A stretch of DNA of 64,000 nt from Cryptomeria japonica (Eukaryota; Streptophyta; Pinopsida; Cupressales; Cupressaceae), in the NCBI RefSeq assembly GCF_030272615.1, contig NC_081405.1:470446008-470510007 (forward strand). Reading direction: 5' to 3'. The notes beneath the pieces were generated by a model, which was not told the origin of the DNA, made no database searches, and saw only the letters and a program-made list of their open reading frames with translations. Shown piece after piece: positions 47,292 to 59,759 of the stretch. The position numbers and the translations under genes were made by a program. Position 1 is the first letter of the stretch. The number at the start of each line of letters is the position of its first letter.

Positions 47292-47730
47292 TACCTCTTC
47301 TCTGTCTATCAACCTGCAAATGTTCCCACCAAAGAGATGCATGACCTTTCAACCGAGTACGGACATATTTCACCTTTCTTTCTTTTGCAGTGTTCTCAAA
47401 ATTAAAATACTTCTCCATCTTTGAGATCCAATCCATTAATTCATCCAAATCCAACTTTCCATCATACTCTGATGGGGTAAAATGTGGTTTAGCATTTACC
47501 CTACTTAAAACCCTTAATAACCTCTCTTCATCTGGATAGATCGCTGGTGGTTTTGCTACTTGTTCTGTCGGTGCTTCTTCTTCATCTTCGCTCACATCTT
47601 CAATAGGTTGACATCTTCTATGGGATGTCTCAACAACTTCCAACTAGGCTGCAATTCCTCTCAACATTTCCATCACGACAAGGTCTGCATTCCCAGACGC
47701 TCCACCATTCCTATTTCCTCTTCGTGCCAT
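47292..47730 (-). pseudogene. Gypsy C gag, N-terminal part
   Basis: An ATG at 47730 opens MARRGNRNGGASGNADLVVM-like sequence. A stop before MEVVETSHRRCQPIEDVSED breaks it. PHFTPSEYDGKLDLDELMDW and GHASLWWEHLQVDRQRRGKE follow up to the solo LTR. Codons past the break belong to the LTR. Confidence 0.87.
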
Positions 47731-47822
47731 CTTCACGCTAGTCCTCTGCAGCTGTAGGTCAGATCCACAGTCCACCACCCCATAACAAAATATTTAAAAC
47801 AATGTAATCTCCAGAATGAGGT

Positions 47823-47837
47823 CTCGCTCTGATACCA
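47823..47837 (-). other. Primer binding site of gypsy C
   Basis: The minus strand TGGTATCAGAGCGAG follows the LTR after AG, an intact initiator-Met type site. Confidence 0.9.
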
Positions 47838-47839
47838 CT

Positions 47840-48603
47840 TGGTGCAATCATAGTTAGGAGGGACCTCAATGAGATCTATTCGGACCATGAAATAAGAGTA
47901 AACACAACATAAGAAAGACAAGACAATGGAGGCAATGCAAAACTGATTGATTATATCATGAAAAGTTGATTACAAATAACTGATAACATCCAAACTACAA
48001 GATTTGACTCACTGGCCTGCTACATACATGCTTAATTATAAAATTGGTCAACTATGGACCTCTAAATATTAAGATATGTCTTTTATATTCTCTCTAATGA
48101 ATTATGATGGTAAATTACATTGATTTATATGGTCAAGAGGGATCCAAGTTGTTTCAAGAGGGATCAAATGCCAAAGAGCATGATCAAATGTGAAAAACCA
48201 CCAGGTCCGAAAAATCCAAAGGAAGAAGTGCGGATTGAAGGGAAGGTCGGCCACATGCCAAGGAACATTGGAATCAATGAACAGGGGCTCCACAAGCTAC
48301 AAAAAGGATCTGCAAGATTCACCAACAACAAATAGGTCCAAGCAGCTCTGATGTTCTAAGCCAGAAAACTATCTCAGAATCTAGAAGCGATAACTTCTCA
48401 GAAAATGATCCAAATGTTCTGCGGTTTAGGAATAAGGAAGATAATCATATTCACAAGCAAAATACACCTCCAAAATATCTGATGATAAAATGCGAGAAAA
48501 TGTAGAAAGAAGTGTTGAAAATGCAAAACAAAAAACAAACTGAAAAGAAATATTTTTTTGGGCTGATGCAAGATTGCCAAGAACTGGGGATGCTCCTGCA
48601 TCA
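47840..48603 (-). repeat. 5' LTR of gypsy C
   Basis: 764 bp, minus-strand start TGATGCAGGAGCATCC, end GATTGCACCA. It matches the three other gypsy LTRs in the window. Confidence 0.9.
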
Positions 48604-48879
48604 TCATCAATGCTATTGCTTTTCACTTCTTCAATCTTTAGTTCAAACCTTTTTTCTTATTTTTTTCTTTGTGTTTACACCTTGGTTCTTTCTTTTCACT
48701 TGTCGATCTAGAAAGGGTTTTGGAGTAACCTATCTTCACTAAAGGAGAGGTGGAGATAGGCGTATTCCTCTTTGCATGCATATAAGACCCCTCAATTGAA
48801 GTTGCTCGAAAATATTTAGATATAATGCACACACTAATATTATGATATAGTTCCTCCATCATTTTCTCATGTCCATTCT
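48604..48879. other. Spacer right of gypsy C
   Basis: Poly-T/pyrimidine-rich, with no gene or repeat recognised. Confidence 0.4.
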
Positions 48880-51412
48880 CTAGTTTCTCCTACCTTAGTT
48901 TCACATATATTCTCCTACGGTCCCAAACCTAGATTCATTTGGATCAACCAACATCTTCAATATTGTAGCAATATGTCTCTAAACTTCTTCTCCTGGAACT
49001 TCATAGGGTAACTTAGGCATCCAAGTAGTTCTCAAATCAATAGCCTCAATATAAAAATGATCTCTAGTTACCATAAATGTAAACACATCTTTGTACATTT
49101 GGACCATTTTTTTTCAAAATTTTCTACCTCTCTTGTATTCTATCCTAAAAATTACTAAATCACCCAGAATATAGAGTGTTGTATGCATCTTAATTTGTCC
49201 CAAAATACCTAATGTGTCATCTAATTTGTACCACAATAGGGGAAAACTAATCCCAAATATTGTTTTTTAATCCCTAAAACTTCATTCATGAACATGAACG
49301 CTAAGAAGATGATCAAAGACCCATACCTGAACTAATATTTTTTCTTCTTCGTTCTTTCCAAAATTTTCAAAAGTTATTGCCTCAATAGTTCATAGAGGCT
49401 AAATATTTCTCCAACAACCACCATTGGATGTGCAATGTAAATTGTTATCGTAGTCACAAAACCTATTGGTAATATGAAAGAATTGATTATGTGTTGTATT
49501 GAAGTTTTGCCATTGATGTCAACACTAGATGTTATGGTTGTTTACCGGCTTCCGGTAGAAGGATTGGATTGGGAAGATTATCATTTGATTGTCACCGATA
49601 TGATTTGAATGATAGAATAAGTTTGTATAAATGATTCATATGCTTATGAAGTATGTTTCAGTCAGTTGGTATTGACTTGATGATCAGATGCTATCTTATG
49701 TTCTAGTAAGCCTACTTTGTAGGTCCGGTAAGGGTTTCACCAGCAGAAATTTATTGAAGATATTTGATGTAATGTATAAGTGGTGTTGGTGTAGCTTCTA
49801 GAAAGGATTCAAGATGCTGATGGTGATTGTGTTCATGCCTTGACTGATTGGTGTCTTTTCTTTGGTGTGTGTGGATCTAATTTAAGTCCAGTGCTATCTA
49901 GATTATGGACCAGTTTCATGAAACATGTTGGTGGATCCTTCTGATGTGCTTACAAGATGTTTTATTGATTGGATGATACTTGTTTGGCCTTAGGCCAACA
50001 TGTTTTATGATTTTATTTCAGGATTATGTATTAGATCTATTTAATTCTCATTTGGGTGGCCGACCTAATTGGTTAGGTCCCAGGTTGGTATAGATGTGAT
50101 GTAAGATCTCATTGTAGATCATATGTATATATAGGCAAGGAGAAAATAATGTAATAATCATTTGTGTAGAGTATTTGGTTGATCATAGGTGATCAAGTTG
50201 GGTTTATGTAAGAGGTTTTAGACCTCTGGTATTGAGCTTAATCAAAATTGTTATCTGGCATGTTTGATGCTATCACAAACAGTTCTTCTTTTTGGATTGT
50301 TATCCAAATATTTCGAGGTGGTTAACCTCTTCTATATTCAGTGAGACTCCATTGTAATGAGAAGTGCACTCTAGGTAGTGTGCCTTCCTGCATATGCAAA
50401 CCCCTTATTGTAATATTATTAATCTGATCAGTGGATAGATATTGTGGGTCTCCAATCCCACCGTGGTTTTTCCTCCTTGAGGTTTTCCACATATAAATAT
50501 ATGGTGTTATGGTGTTCATCTTTGTGGTTGCACTGTTGCTTATTGTTATATGCTTTTATGTTTACTTGTTATTGAGTTGTTGTATTAATAAGGTTAAATT
50601 TCTCCATATCAGTAGAACACTGATTCAGCCCCCCTCTCAGTGTTCTTGGATTCTAACAAAACCCTCACGGTTCTAGTAGTAGATTTTGTACATCAAACAC
50701 TTGGTTACATATTGAGTTAGATTAATAATGTATTACACAATCATATCTATTTTGTCATACACTGAGCTAGTAAGATACACAATAATACATATTTCACCAT
50801 CTTCTTGACCAAAATAGTACCCGAGGAACACAAACTACTCAATTCCCTAGTGGCATCCTTCATAATTTCATATGGGTTGTTCAAATACATCACTTAATCA
50901 TGAATTAATCTCAAACTGATTTGAACACAAGCTTCATTATATCTAAAATAAGGATATTCCTTCAATATATTCATACCCATCTCCAGAATCATCTTGTACT
51001 CCTTGGTTGTCGTTAAGTTGGCTTCAATAATTTTCTTCCATACATCATGAAATTTCACATAACTAATCTCTGTGAGGCGTGCATGAATATATGACCTAAC
51101 ATTCTCTATGCAAACCACATCTATCAGAAACCTCAAAATGATCCTTCCTTGTCTTTCACTATCGTCATGTACGGATAACACATGAAAATAGGTTGTGGCT
51201 TCAATTCAGGATCAACAACAATGGCTTCAACCATATCACATTTGATCAGATTGAATAGGAAACCTAAGGTATGCATAAAACCTTCAAACATACTTGTTGC
51301 ACATAAATTTTGTTCACACCAAGGAGCTCTTCAAATTCACAATATCACAAGTGATCTAAGAACTCAAAAAGTCAATTTATCTATTGCATCCACCTGCTTA
51401 GGGTTTTACTGA
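48880..51412 (-). pseudogene. Degenerate coding-like region of unknown family, split by a solo LTR
   Basis: On the minus strand 51182-51412 reads GFLFNLIKCDMVEAIVVDPE in a broken frame. 50894-51181 reads SERQGRIILRFLIDVVCIEN and KIIEANLTTTKEYKMILEMG. Beyond the solo LTR, around 48950-49220, it reads VFTFMVTRDHFYIEAIDLRT and TTWMPKLPYEVPGEEV. The pieces look like a helical protein with several stops and frameshifts. I do not recognise the family. It may belong to the Tat-like remnant F further right, but no shared motif supports that. Confidence 0.4.
49464..50658 (+). mobile_element. Solo LTR related to the Copia A LTR
   Basis: 1195 bp, exact duplication AAACC at 49459-49463 and 50659-50663. 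It starts TATTGGTAATATG (mutated TGTTGGCATTATG) and ends GGATTCTAACA. ATTGATGTCAACACTAGAT and the GGTTTTTCC/GGTTTTCC leader motif match the Copia A LTR. A TATA-like GTATATATAGG lies at 50125-50135. No primer site or interior follows. Confidence 0.92.
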
Positions 51413-51689
51413 CATAAATGCATTTTACTATTATAAATAAAAAATCTAATACTTGTTTCATCAAAATCCACAAGCAGCATTGTGGATTGCAACAAACATC
51501 TCTAGAAATCTCTAAACATATCTATATAAGGGGAAAAATCATTAAATTATGCTAATTATATTATAGGGAAACTATGAAAAAGCCCGATGTAATCAACAAT
51601 ATTCCATAACATCAATGAAAGTAAACATACAAAATTCAACAAGAAAAATCAAACTAAATAATTATAACCCCCTTTGTTAAATTGATTGT
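51413..51689. other. AT-rich spacer
   Basis: No gene or repeat recognised between the two decayed coding regions. Confidence 0.35.
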
Positions 51690-52362
51690 GTCACTTCCAT
51701 TGTCCTTCCAAGATTTCAAACAGGGATTTGTGAACTACTACCCAATGTTTGAGCTGAGGCACTGGACTGAGGCACTGGAAGCATCAATTGATTTTTGTGA
51801 TGAGGTACTAGCACTTGTTTGAGATGTAGTGTTTTTATTTTTCTGAGTATTTGTAGATGTTGTGCTAGAGTTTGAACTTTGGGTTGAATCCTTAGTGGCT
51901 TGAGTTGATGCTTCTTATGTTCTTTGCATAGAATTTTTTGTAGGACCTAAAGATACAACATGAGTTTGGGTTTGTTGGGAAGATGACCTTGATGTTTATC
52001 TTGAATTTGTGTGTAGCATAGTCCTAGGTGGGATAATAGTTGTGATATCAAAATTAGGTGGTAGCTTGGCTCCATTTTGGATCAAAAAGATGAGGTATCT
52101 ATTTGTGTAATTGTTTAAAAGACCGTTGAGGAGTGTAAATTTTATGAGGATATTTTTGTGTAGCCTCAAGTTATTTGGTTGTTAGATTATGTTGAAGGGT
52201 GTCTACCAAGAATGAGTCATTGGTATTCGATGGTAAAGCTGCACCTCCTCCAGGTTGTCCACGAGACTATGTAGACAAGTTCATTGTGCTAGTATGATCG
52301 AAAGTGGGATCACTATTTGGATCCATTCGACTCTTAGCCTTTTGTGATTGATTAATGGGCAT
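51690..52362 (-). pseudogene. Tat-like gag N-terminus (element F)
   Basis: An ATG at 52362 opens MPINQSQKAKSRMDPNSDPT, comparable to the gag start of element B. NRYLIFLIQNGAKLPPNFDI then matches the QYFLQMMAQSGAKIPHDFDM segment of B. A Ser/Thr/Gln-rich tail (near 51700-51950) follows. Several stops and a frameshift break the frame, and no capsid core, protease or RT is visible downstream. Confidence 0.65.
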
Positions 52363-54590
52363 CAAAGACTCCTAAAACATGCTAAGGATGAAAGTAGATG
52401 TTAACGATGTTTTTGAGACTCTAAGGATACAAAATGAGACTAAGCGAGATGGTTGAGGACTCCTAGGATACTCTAGGTGATCTATGGAGGTTATATGGGG
52501 AGGTTCTTGTTGGATATAGACTCTTTCAAGCCTTTGCCAAATGATTTATCTCTTAGTTGTAGCCTAAATACATTGGGATTTTTCCTCTTCTTCTAATACA
52601 AATCTTACTCACATATACTCAAGCACACTTCTCTTGAGTTTTCAAGAAAGATTATTAAGGATTGAGATAACATCTTCTTAGTCATAGTTAAATCCTAGGT
52701 TTGGTTGCAAGATTGGGAAGACATATCTATGAGGTAAGACCATTTTGGTTTATGCTAAGTGGTTTTAATCAATAAGACTATAAGGTTCCTAAAATGACAA
52801 TGCTACTAATGTGTAGGATGTTGATGCAGACTAGACCTAACGACGAAGTTGTAGGCACTAAGCAAGAGACATCAAAGATAATTTGGGCCCAGGACAAAGT
52901 TGAGATTGGTTATAGATGTTGATACCCTATACTAGAATTATGAGAAAGAGAATGAGATTGTGAGGATTGAATGATAAAAGGGGAATCTTAATTTCTTAGT
53001 GATCTCTCTAGCTTGATGTTAAAACAAAATCCTTAGATGACGTGGGTGATTTAGGATGTAAAATGAGGACTTATATGGACATGCAACCTATAGGGAGATA
53101 CTTGATCACAAAAGTTTAGAGGAGTTTGGACCTTGGATGTGAAACCATGGGTTGTCTGTCTAAGCACTAGGTTTACCAATTTGATGCAAATTTGGACCAT
53201 GACAAATCTAGAATAGGGAACTAACAAATGTGAAAAGTGTTTTGGATTAATATGAAATGTGGACTAAGATAATGCAAAATAGAGTTAGGAAAAATGTGAA
53301 AGGGGGTTTAGACAAATGCAAAGTTTTATGTTTTCTAAGAAATTTAGGAATTTTGAGTCTATTTTAGTGGAAGTTTTGGACAAGTTAGGGAAATCAGATA
53401 GCCACAAATTAGAAAATAGTATGGCTATTGGACTTCCTAATTTCAACTAATATTATTGTGTATGTTCAAAGGGTTAAATTAGCCCTAGATTTCCACTGGT
53501 CTTTACACATTCAAAAAAAAAATAGACAAAGCCTATGACTAAGGAAGTTTGCTTCACTGTGATAATCTCAACCCACAACTTGGAATCTCCATCAACCTAA
53601 GTGTAGGGACACCTGAAGGGGTGTATTCACTCTTATCTTTGTAGGATAGGGCAGGTAGGGGCCTCCGGGATCGGAAGGGTGACCCAATAACCCTCTCCAT
53701 GGAAAGCTACATGTAGCTTATGAAAAGTCGACGCCTCATCTCAAGGAAGCCTAACAGTGAGTATCTTGGGGGGAAAATCAACTATGCCCTTCCATTGACA
53801 CTATCATAACATTCGATAAAAATAATGATAGGCCACTACTAAGGTTTTTAGTTAGAATTTGGGGTCAGTAGCACCGTGCATGTTCCAGGGCAACCGTACT
53901 CAAGATATGAAACCCCTTTTAGATTAACAAGAATGGCATAAGCTAATACTAGCTGGGCTACAAATTTTGTCACACCCTTTTTATAGAGAGGACTTGATTA
54001 AAGTACGACTTAGGCCATTCCCTCTCACTTGCATAAATTTTGTGAGAGGAAGGCCTTCGAAAAAAGAAAAAAAGGGGGTCTACAACAAAATGGGCAAGTG
54101 CCTTAGAAAAATCCAAACAAAGGTTAATTTTAGTGCACCAATTGAAGTGTTTGTATTCTAGAAATCATAGACAATCACCTAATCCACCTCTGCAAACATA
54201 ATAGATTAGTAGTTTTGACAATCTTGGGTCTTTGACCAATTGCTTGTTTTTCTCCTCAAGACTTTGCTTGCCACATGCTAGAAATACGACATTAGTAATA
54301 GAGGGAAAATTGAAATTAAATTTGCGTGCCAAGATAGAAAATTAATTTTTTGATATTCGAATGTGAAACCAAAAACACACAAATGCAAAATATCCAATAG
54401 ACAAATGTGTAATTAGACACTAACAAATGTGGAACAATTACTTGTCAAATGTGAAAATCTATGTTGTTTGATAGAAACTATGCAAAAAAGAAAAATAATT
54501 TTTTTTTAGAGAACAAAATTAGAAATTAAAATAGAAAGATCATTTTGAGGTGCATGTTATATTTATGGGTGTAAGCCACAATGCACATTT
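52363..54590 (-). mobile_element. Leader-like region of Tat-like element F
   Basis: Non-coding. A 27-base word at 54125-54151 is the exact reverse complement of 24682-24708 in the leader of element B, and both lie upstream of a related gag start. Line by line the rest is too diverged to align by eye. The region is cut at 54590 by another LTR, so the F LTR and primer site are missing. Confidence 0.55.
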
Positions 54591-56090
54591 TGTTGGCATT
54601 ATGTGAATTGATATGAGGACATGATGACATTGTATGTTGTCATGATGTCAATATGCCGAAGAAGAGAGAACCGGTATGTTACCAAGAACCAGTATATGTG
54701 AGAACCGGTATAACATTGTGAACCGGTATATGTGCCAAAGTGAAGCGGTGTGTTTGTTCAAGGTGAACCGACATGTGGTTATGGGAACTGGTACATGGAA
54801 GCTTTGTATGACTACCAGTTGGTAGTCTCAACTTCAGGGTTTCCGATTGAAGTGCTTCGAGCCTGTGTGACTCAATCGGTGACTTTGTGTGATGAGTTAG
54901 CATTATAACGAAGAACAGATCATGTTGCCATGTCAGTCTTGTGCATGTGAAGGATCTTGCATGAAGGAGATTGTTCCTATCTACCTTGGGAATGTGTGAA
55001 GTCTGTAAATGGTGAAAACACGTGATGGGTTATTAGCCACCATGAAAGCGATGGAGAACGAACGATGGAGAATGTCTTGAGATCGGTTCAAGATAGTTGC
55101 ATTTAATGCAATATGCTCAATGGTCAGGATTGAACCGTTTGAATTTCTTAACCTAACAAGTTTAGGGTTTAGGGTTTATGCTACCGCCCTATCTGTTTCC
55201 TATAAGGTTGATGTTGTGTTGCATGTTGAGGTTGTTGGCAAAAGTTGTGTGTGTGTGTATCCAAGTGAAGAGATACTTGATTCTTGCCAAACCAAATGAG
55301 AGAAGTGATACCTAAAGAGTGTAAGTGCAGAAGGTGAAGAGGAGCTAAAGCAGATCTGCATTGGCATTGAGTGTTGTTACTAGATCATTGTAATACCTGT
55401 TGATCTCTAACCACTTCAATAGTTGGAAAATCCCTTAACAGGGTAGCTTTAACCGGCTTACTATAAATCCTTTAACAGGGTGACTCAAAACCATTGAGTT
55501 CTTGAAATCCTCTAACAAGGTAACCTCTAACAGGGTTTAACCCTTAACCAGGTATTCTAGCCATCCCTTAACCGGGCGATCCCTAATAGGATCAGTTCCT
55601 AACAAAACCTATTGTATCAATCTTTAACCGGACAAGGCTCCTAACAAAGAGAACTTCTAAAGAGTTTAAAAACAACTTGTGGGTATTCATCCCCATCGTG
55701 GTTTTTCCCAGTTGGGTTTCCATGTGAAAAAATCTGTGTGTCATGTGTGGTGTTATTCATGTGATGGTTTAAGTGATTTGTGTCTGAAGGTAAATCATGT
55801 TGATCTAGCTGTTTATATATCTTTGATGATAGATTACCTGTTCATGCACTAGGGTGAAATGGAATGAAGTATTAGATTGTATGAAAAGATAAGTGTCAAC
55901 CGGTTTATGCTTGTCTCAGTTATTCTAGATTTTGCCAGTTGAACTCTGTTTAAGACCGGTGTTACTGTTTGTCTGCCAAAGCACAAAGTCTACTGACAAA
56001 CTGGTTTAGGATTGTGTTTTTGTCTGTACTGATTCACCCCCCCCTCTCAGTACCGGTTTGGTACTATCCATTCATCATTGAGTTATAACA
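54591..56090 (+). mobile_element. LTR, 1.5 kb, same family as 1-887
   Basis: It starts TGTTGGCATTATG and ends GAGTTATAACA. It holds many ACCGGT words, the telomere-like box (55161-55178), CTAACAGGG words and the GGTTTTTCCC/GGGTTTCC leader motif near 55700, then CCCCCCCCTCTCAG. No 5-bp duplication was found (CATTT left, TTTGG right). The following TTTGGTATTCCATGAG may be a decayed initiator-Met primer site, so this is probably a 5' LTR whose element is lost. Confidence 0.8.
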
Positions 56091-56625
56091 TTTGGTATTC
56101 CATGAGATTGATGTATTTGTCAGGATTGTTGAATAGTTTCTTTGCTCGTAAAATCCACTATAATTTCCTATTCAACCTCCTCTATTCTACTATTTGATAG
56201 TGACCTAGAAGATTTTTTTTTTATATATATCTTATAAGGCATTGTGTTGAATTCATTCCCAATTATTAAAGCTTATTCTTATTAAATTTCCAAATCAAAA
56301 ACTAAATTCTTATAGAAAAACCAGAAAAGTAAGGAAAAATTGATGCATTCATAGCTTTTCTATTTTGCCTTACTAGTTTGATGAATGAAAAATTCCTGTG
56401 ATAAATATGTTGAATGATATACTAGTGAATGCAAATTGTTGTCTATATGAATGCAAAATTTATTTCAATGCATGCAGAAATCTAGGGACGATTGCAAAAA
56501 TTCTTACCTATCACCTGCAAGCACACAAAAAATCACAAGATAAATAAAAAATTAGTGTTCACGTCAGGTTCACCAATATGTGTATGTGGAAAATCATCAT
56601 CATTAATTATAATTAATTAAGCAAC
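56091..56625. other. AT-rich non-coding stretch
   Basis: Possibly the remains of the interior behind the 54591-56090 LTR. No reading frame or motif was recognised. Confidence 0.4.
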
Positions 56626-57205
56626 TGTAGAAACCTAAAATTAATTAAATTAATGTTTAATTAATTTAAGCTTGTCATCATAATTAACCAATTTAATTGT
56701 GTTAATTCCCTTCTTCTTAAGGTTAATTAAATCAAATTTAATCAATCTTGTCACTATAGTCCAATAATTAATTTATCAAATAAATTAATTATTTCCCTAT
56801 TCTTCTAAAATCAACCAAATCATTAAGTCTTCTAAATTCCTATTAGTTAATTAATTCTAATTAATTAACTTAAGTCATGTGATTCCTACAAATCATTTTT
56901 TTCCTAACCCCGACTCAGCCTAATTAATTCTTCCTTAATTATACTTATCATTATTCTCTAATTTTATACTCCTCCACTCATGTCACATCACCTTTGATCC
57001 TCTCAAGGAAATTCAAATTCCTTGAATCTCCCCATGTATCCTCTTCCCAACGAATTTTTAATTCCTTTATCCATTTAGTCTTCCCACACATCCTTTATTT
57101 TGGAATTTATAATTCCTCTCTCCTTTCCCCAAGGAATTTTATATTCTTTTTTATTCTCCCAATATACCTTGATCCATGTCTTCCATCCCAAATCAATCTC
57201 AACCT
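56626..57205 (+). mobile_element. Tat-like LTR fragment (element B relative)
   Basis: It starts TGTAGAAACCTAAAATTA, like the element B LTR start TGTAGACACCTAAAATTG. AT-rich hairpin-forming TTAATTAA blocks follow. It is cut at 57205 by the next LTR-like unit. Confidence 0.65.
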
Positions 57206-59650
57206 TGTAGGACACAAGATGCCACTAAGAGGGGGGATGAATCAGTGGTTTTGAAACTTAACCCTTTTAATCCTAAAAGTGTGTAACGATTAGCAGTTCA
57301 AATACAAAGTGATTATATTGGTGAGATAGGAAAGACCAAAATGCAACCACACACAAAAGGCACATCACATAACACCGGATATATGAGGAAAACCCAACAT
57401 GGGAAAAACCTCGATGAGAAATGCTGCAAAGACTACTGCTCCAATCTAGCCTCACAATAAACACTATATTACAAATTTTAGGGCACCAACCCAAGGAGCA
57501 CCGACCCAAGGAGAACCAACCCCTGATTTTAGGGCACCAACCCAATAAGAACCAACCCCTGTACCGAGCTCCAACTCAATGATTACAATGAAATATATGA
57601 ACACAATAGTAATAACCTTGTTACAAATGAGCTTTGTAACTCTCACACATATCTTTGTTTGATGCTCTATGTTCTTGCATCAGCTTTGTTGGATCTCCCT
57701 TCACTCTCTCTTTGACTTACCAGTAGAATTCTCACTCTGTTGGTTTATCTCTTCAATGCTTCTATGCTTCAGTCCTACCGGTTCAGACACTACCGATTTA
57801 ACTCTTCTCTGTTTCTCTGCCTCTTCTCTTCTGGTTCACTCTTTTCTGACCCCTTGCCGGTTCAACTTCTAACTCTTCTCACTTTCTCTCTACTCTCCTT
57901 TTCTCACTAAAACTGCCTTCTTACCAGTTCTAACACTACCGATTCACACCACTTTCAAGCTCAGTGACATTCTATCGGCTGCCTTAACCTTGTTAGTTAA
58001 ACCTCTGCTAAACCCTCTTATCAGTTCTTTCTCAAGCATTCAATCACTTCTATGTTTGTTGATGGACTCTTTGACTGACTAACTCTCTGATTGCACTCAC
58101 TTTACCGACATCACTCTCTCATGCAACAACATCCACTATGTTCTTAGATCTGCATATTTATGCTCAAGCTTTCTTGCCAAGATGAACATTCAAACTTGGT
58201 GTGCTAGGGTGTTCTCCACCAACCACAAGGTGTATCAAATTAGATTGGATCCCTTCTTTGAGATTGACAACCAACAATAGATCACCCATCACCGCCAATC
58301 TCATAGCTCCCACTACACATTTTCTATATTTAGAAAACATGACAAACTAATCATTGACCTTCTTTTGTCAGTCACATTAAATGATCTGTCTGTTGCCACT
58401 CCAAATCTGATTTGCACCAGGACATCCTGCATTGATCATTGCAACACAAATGTAAACCTTGAAATCTACCTCGAGTTCCATCCTTTTTCTCTCAACCCAT
58501 GATTTACGCCGTTGATATTAATACCAACCAATCACCAACTACCTCATCAACAACTTTGATGATGCACTGTCCATTTGCCACTTGGAGACCACATGTCATC
58601 TCAGTCAGTATCGAGCTTAGCTCAGTCACTTGTGTCAATTTAGACTCTATCACTGACCACATCATACACTACCGATGCTTATCTACCAGTTCTCTAACCC
58701 TGTCGGTTAATCTAAATGCTTGCACTTTACTGTTCTGCTGGTGGAACACATTAACCTGGTCACCAACCTTGTCAATCCACAACATGTATCCAGAGTGAGT
58801 CTCCATGCATATCTTCATTAGGTGAGAGTCTTTCACTTTTTCCTCTTTGGTCTCTTTGTTATCTTTACCGGTGAACATCTATACTGGTAATATCTCTTGC
58901 TTGTATACTAGTAACATACCATGCACACCGATGACACCAAACTCCATCTACATTCCAATAACATCCTTGATGACTCCATGCCATCAATCTCCAACTGTTA
59001 TGCACCAACCTACATCTACTTTCCAATTGAAATCAACATCTCAGAGTAAATCTATGACTCTAGATGCAAACACTTTCCTTCTTCATAAGCTCGGTTCTCA
59101 TCTCAACCTGTTTGTCAAAGAGACAAACTCATCACAATAAATTCTTCTTCTTATGTCCTGATAGCTCATCATGCTTACTCTTGCCGATCCGGTGCACATC
59201 TTTGGTTTCACACACTTGAGGCATCATTATGTTTCACTTTGTTCATTTGGTATGTGTCTTCAACCACCTACCTTTAACTTCTCTGATTGTCTTATCCCGG
59301 AGGGTTATAATGAATTCTATGCATGTTGGGAGATAGGCTAAGTATTACAACTTACTGGTGGGAGTAGATTCTTATCTCCTACTGGGAACCAGTTGTCATT
59401 ACATTGTGCTTAGTTTGTTTCTGGTATTACACCAATATGACCTCCTTGTTTGAGTAGACACAACTTCAACCTAACATATGGTCTGATTGAGCACACTCTC
59501 TATCAGTCTTCTCTTCATCCTTTATCTGGTGGGAGTCCTGCTGTATGACATCCAACTACACATCGGTTGCCTGCACTTTCTCCATTTGATTAACCTTGCT
59601 TGAATATCGGTTATAGGCTTACCAGTTGGTAACCATACACTGCCAACACA
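57206..59650 (-). mobile_element. LTR-like region, right end uncertain
   Basis: The left border TGTAGGACACAAGATG with CTAAGAGGGGGGATGAATCAG and GAGGAAAACCC/GGGAAAAACC is the 3' end of a minus-strand LTR of the type seen at 10899 and 40222. Downstream are many ACCGGT-derived words (ACCGGTTC, TACCGAT). A possible LTR start CTGCCAACA ends at 59648, which would make it an unusually long 2.4 kb. No matching duplication of AACCT (57201-57205) was found. Confidence 0.55.
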
Positions 59651-59759
59651 TCACTCACTGGTTGGCATTTCCATAATGCTATTGTGTCAACTTGGATTTC
59701 ATTCTCAGAATGCTACCTACAACAAGTTAGTTTCACAAAATACCAATGGAAATACTACA

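Larger units (their letters stand above)
41650..48603 (-). mobile_element. Gypsy C: second chromovirus copy, 3' LTR truncated
   Basis: Same family and order as gypsy A, continuous except for a solo LTR in gag (46191-47286). The 3' LTR (41650-42203) lacks about 200 bp at its outer end, so no target duplication can be read. All genes carry stops. It serves as the uninterrupted reference for the Copia A insertion site in gypsy A. Confidence 0.9.

Noticed and set aside
1-56090. 1-887 and 54591-56090 as the LTR pair of one 55-kb element
   Set aside because: They are inverted relative to each other; LTR pairs must be direct repeats.
57206-59650. Host gene with exons
   Set aside because: Left border and motifs are those of an LTR, and open stretches such as 58499-58798 lack conserved domains.
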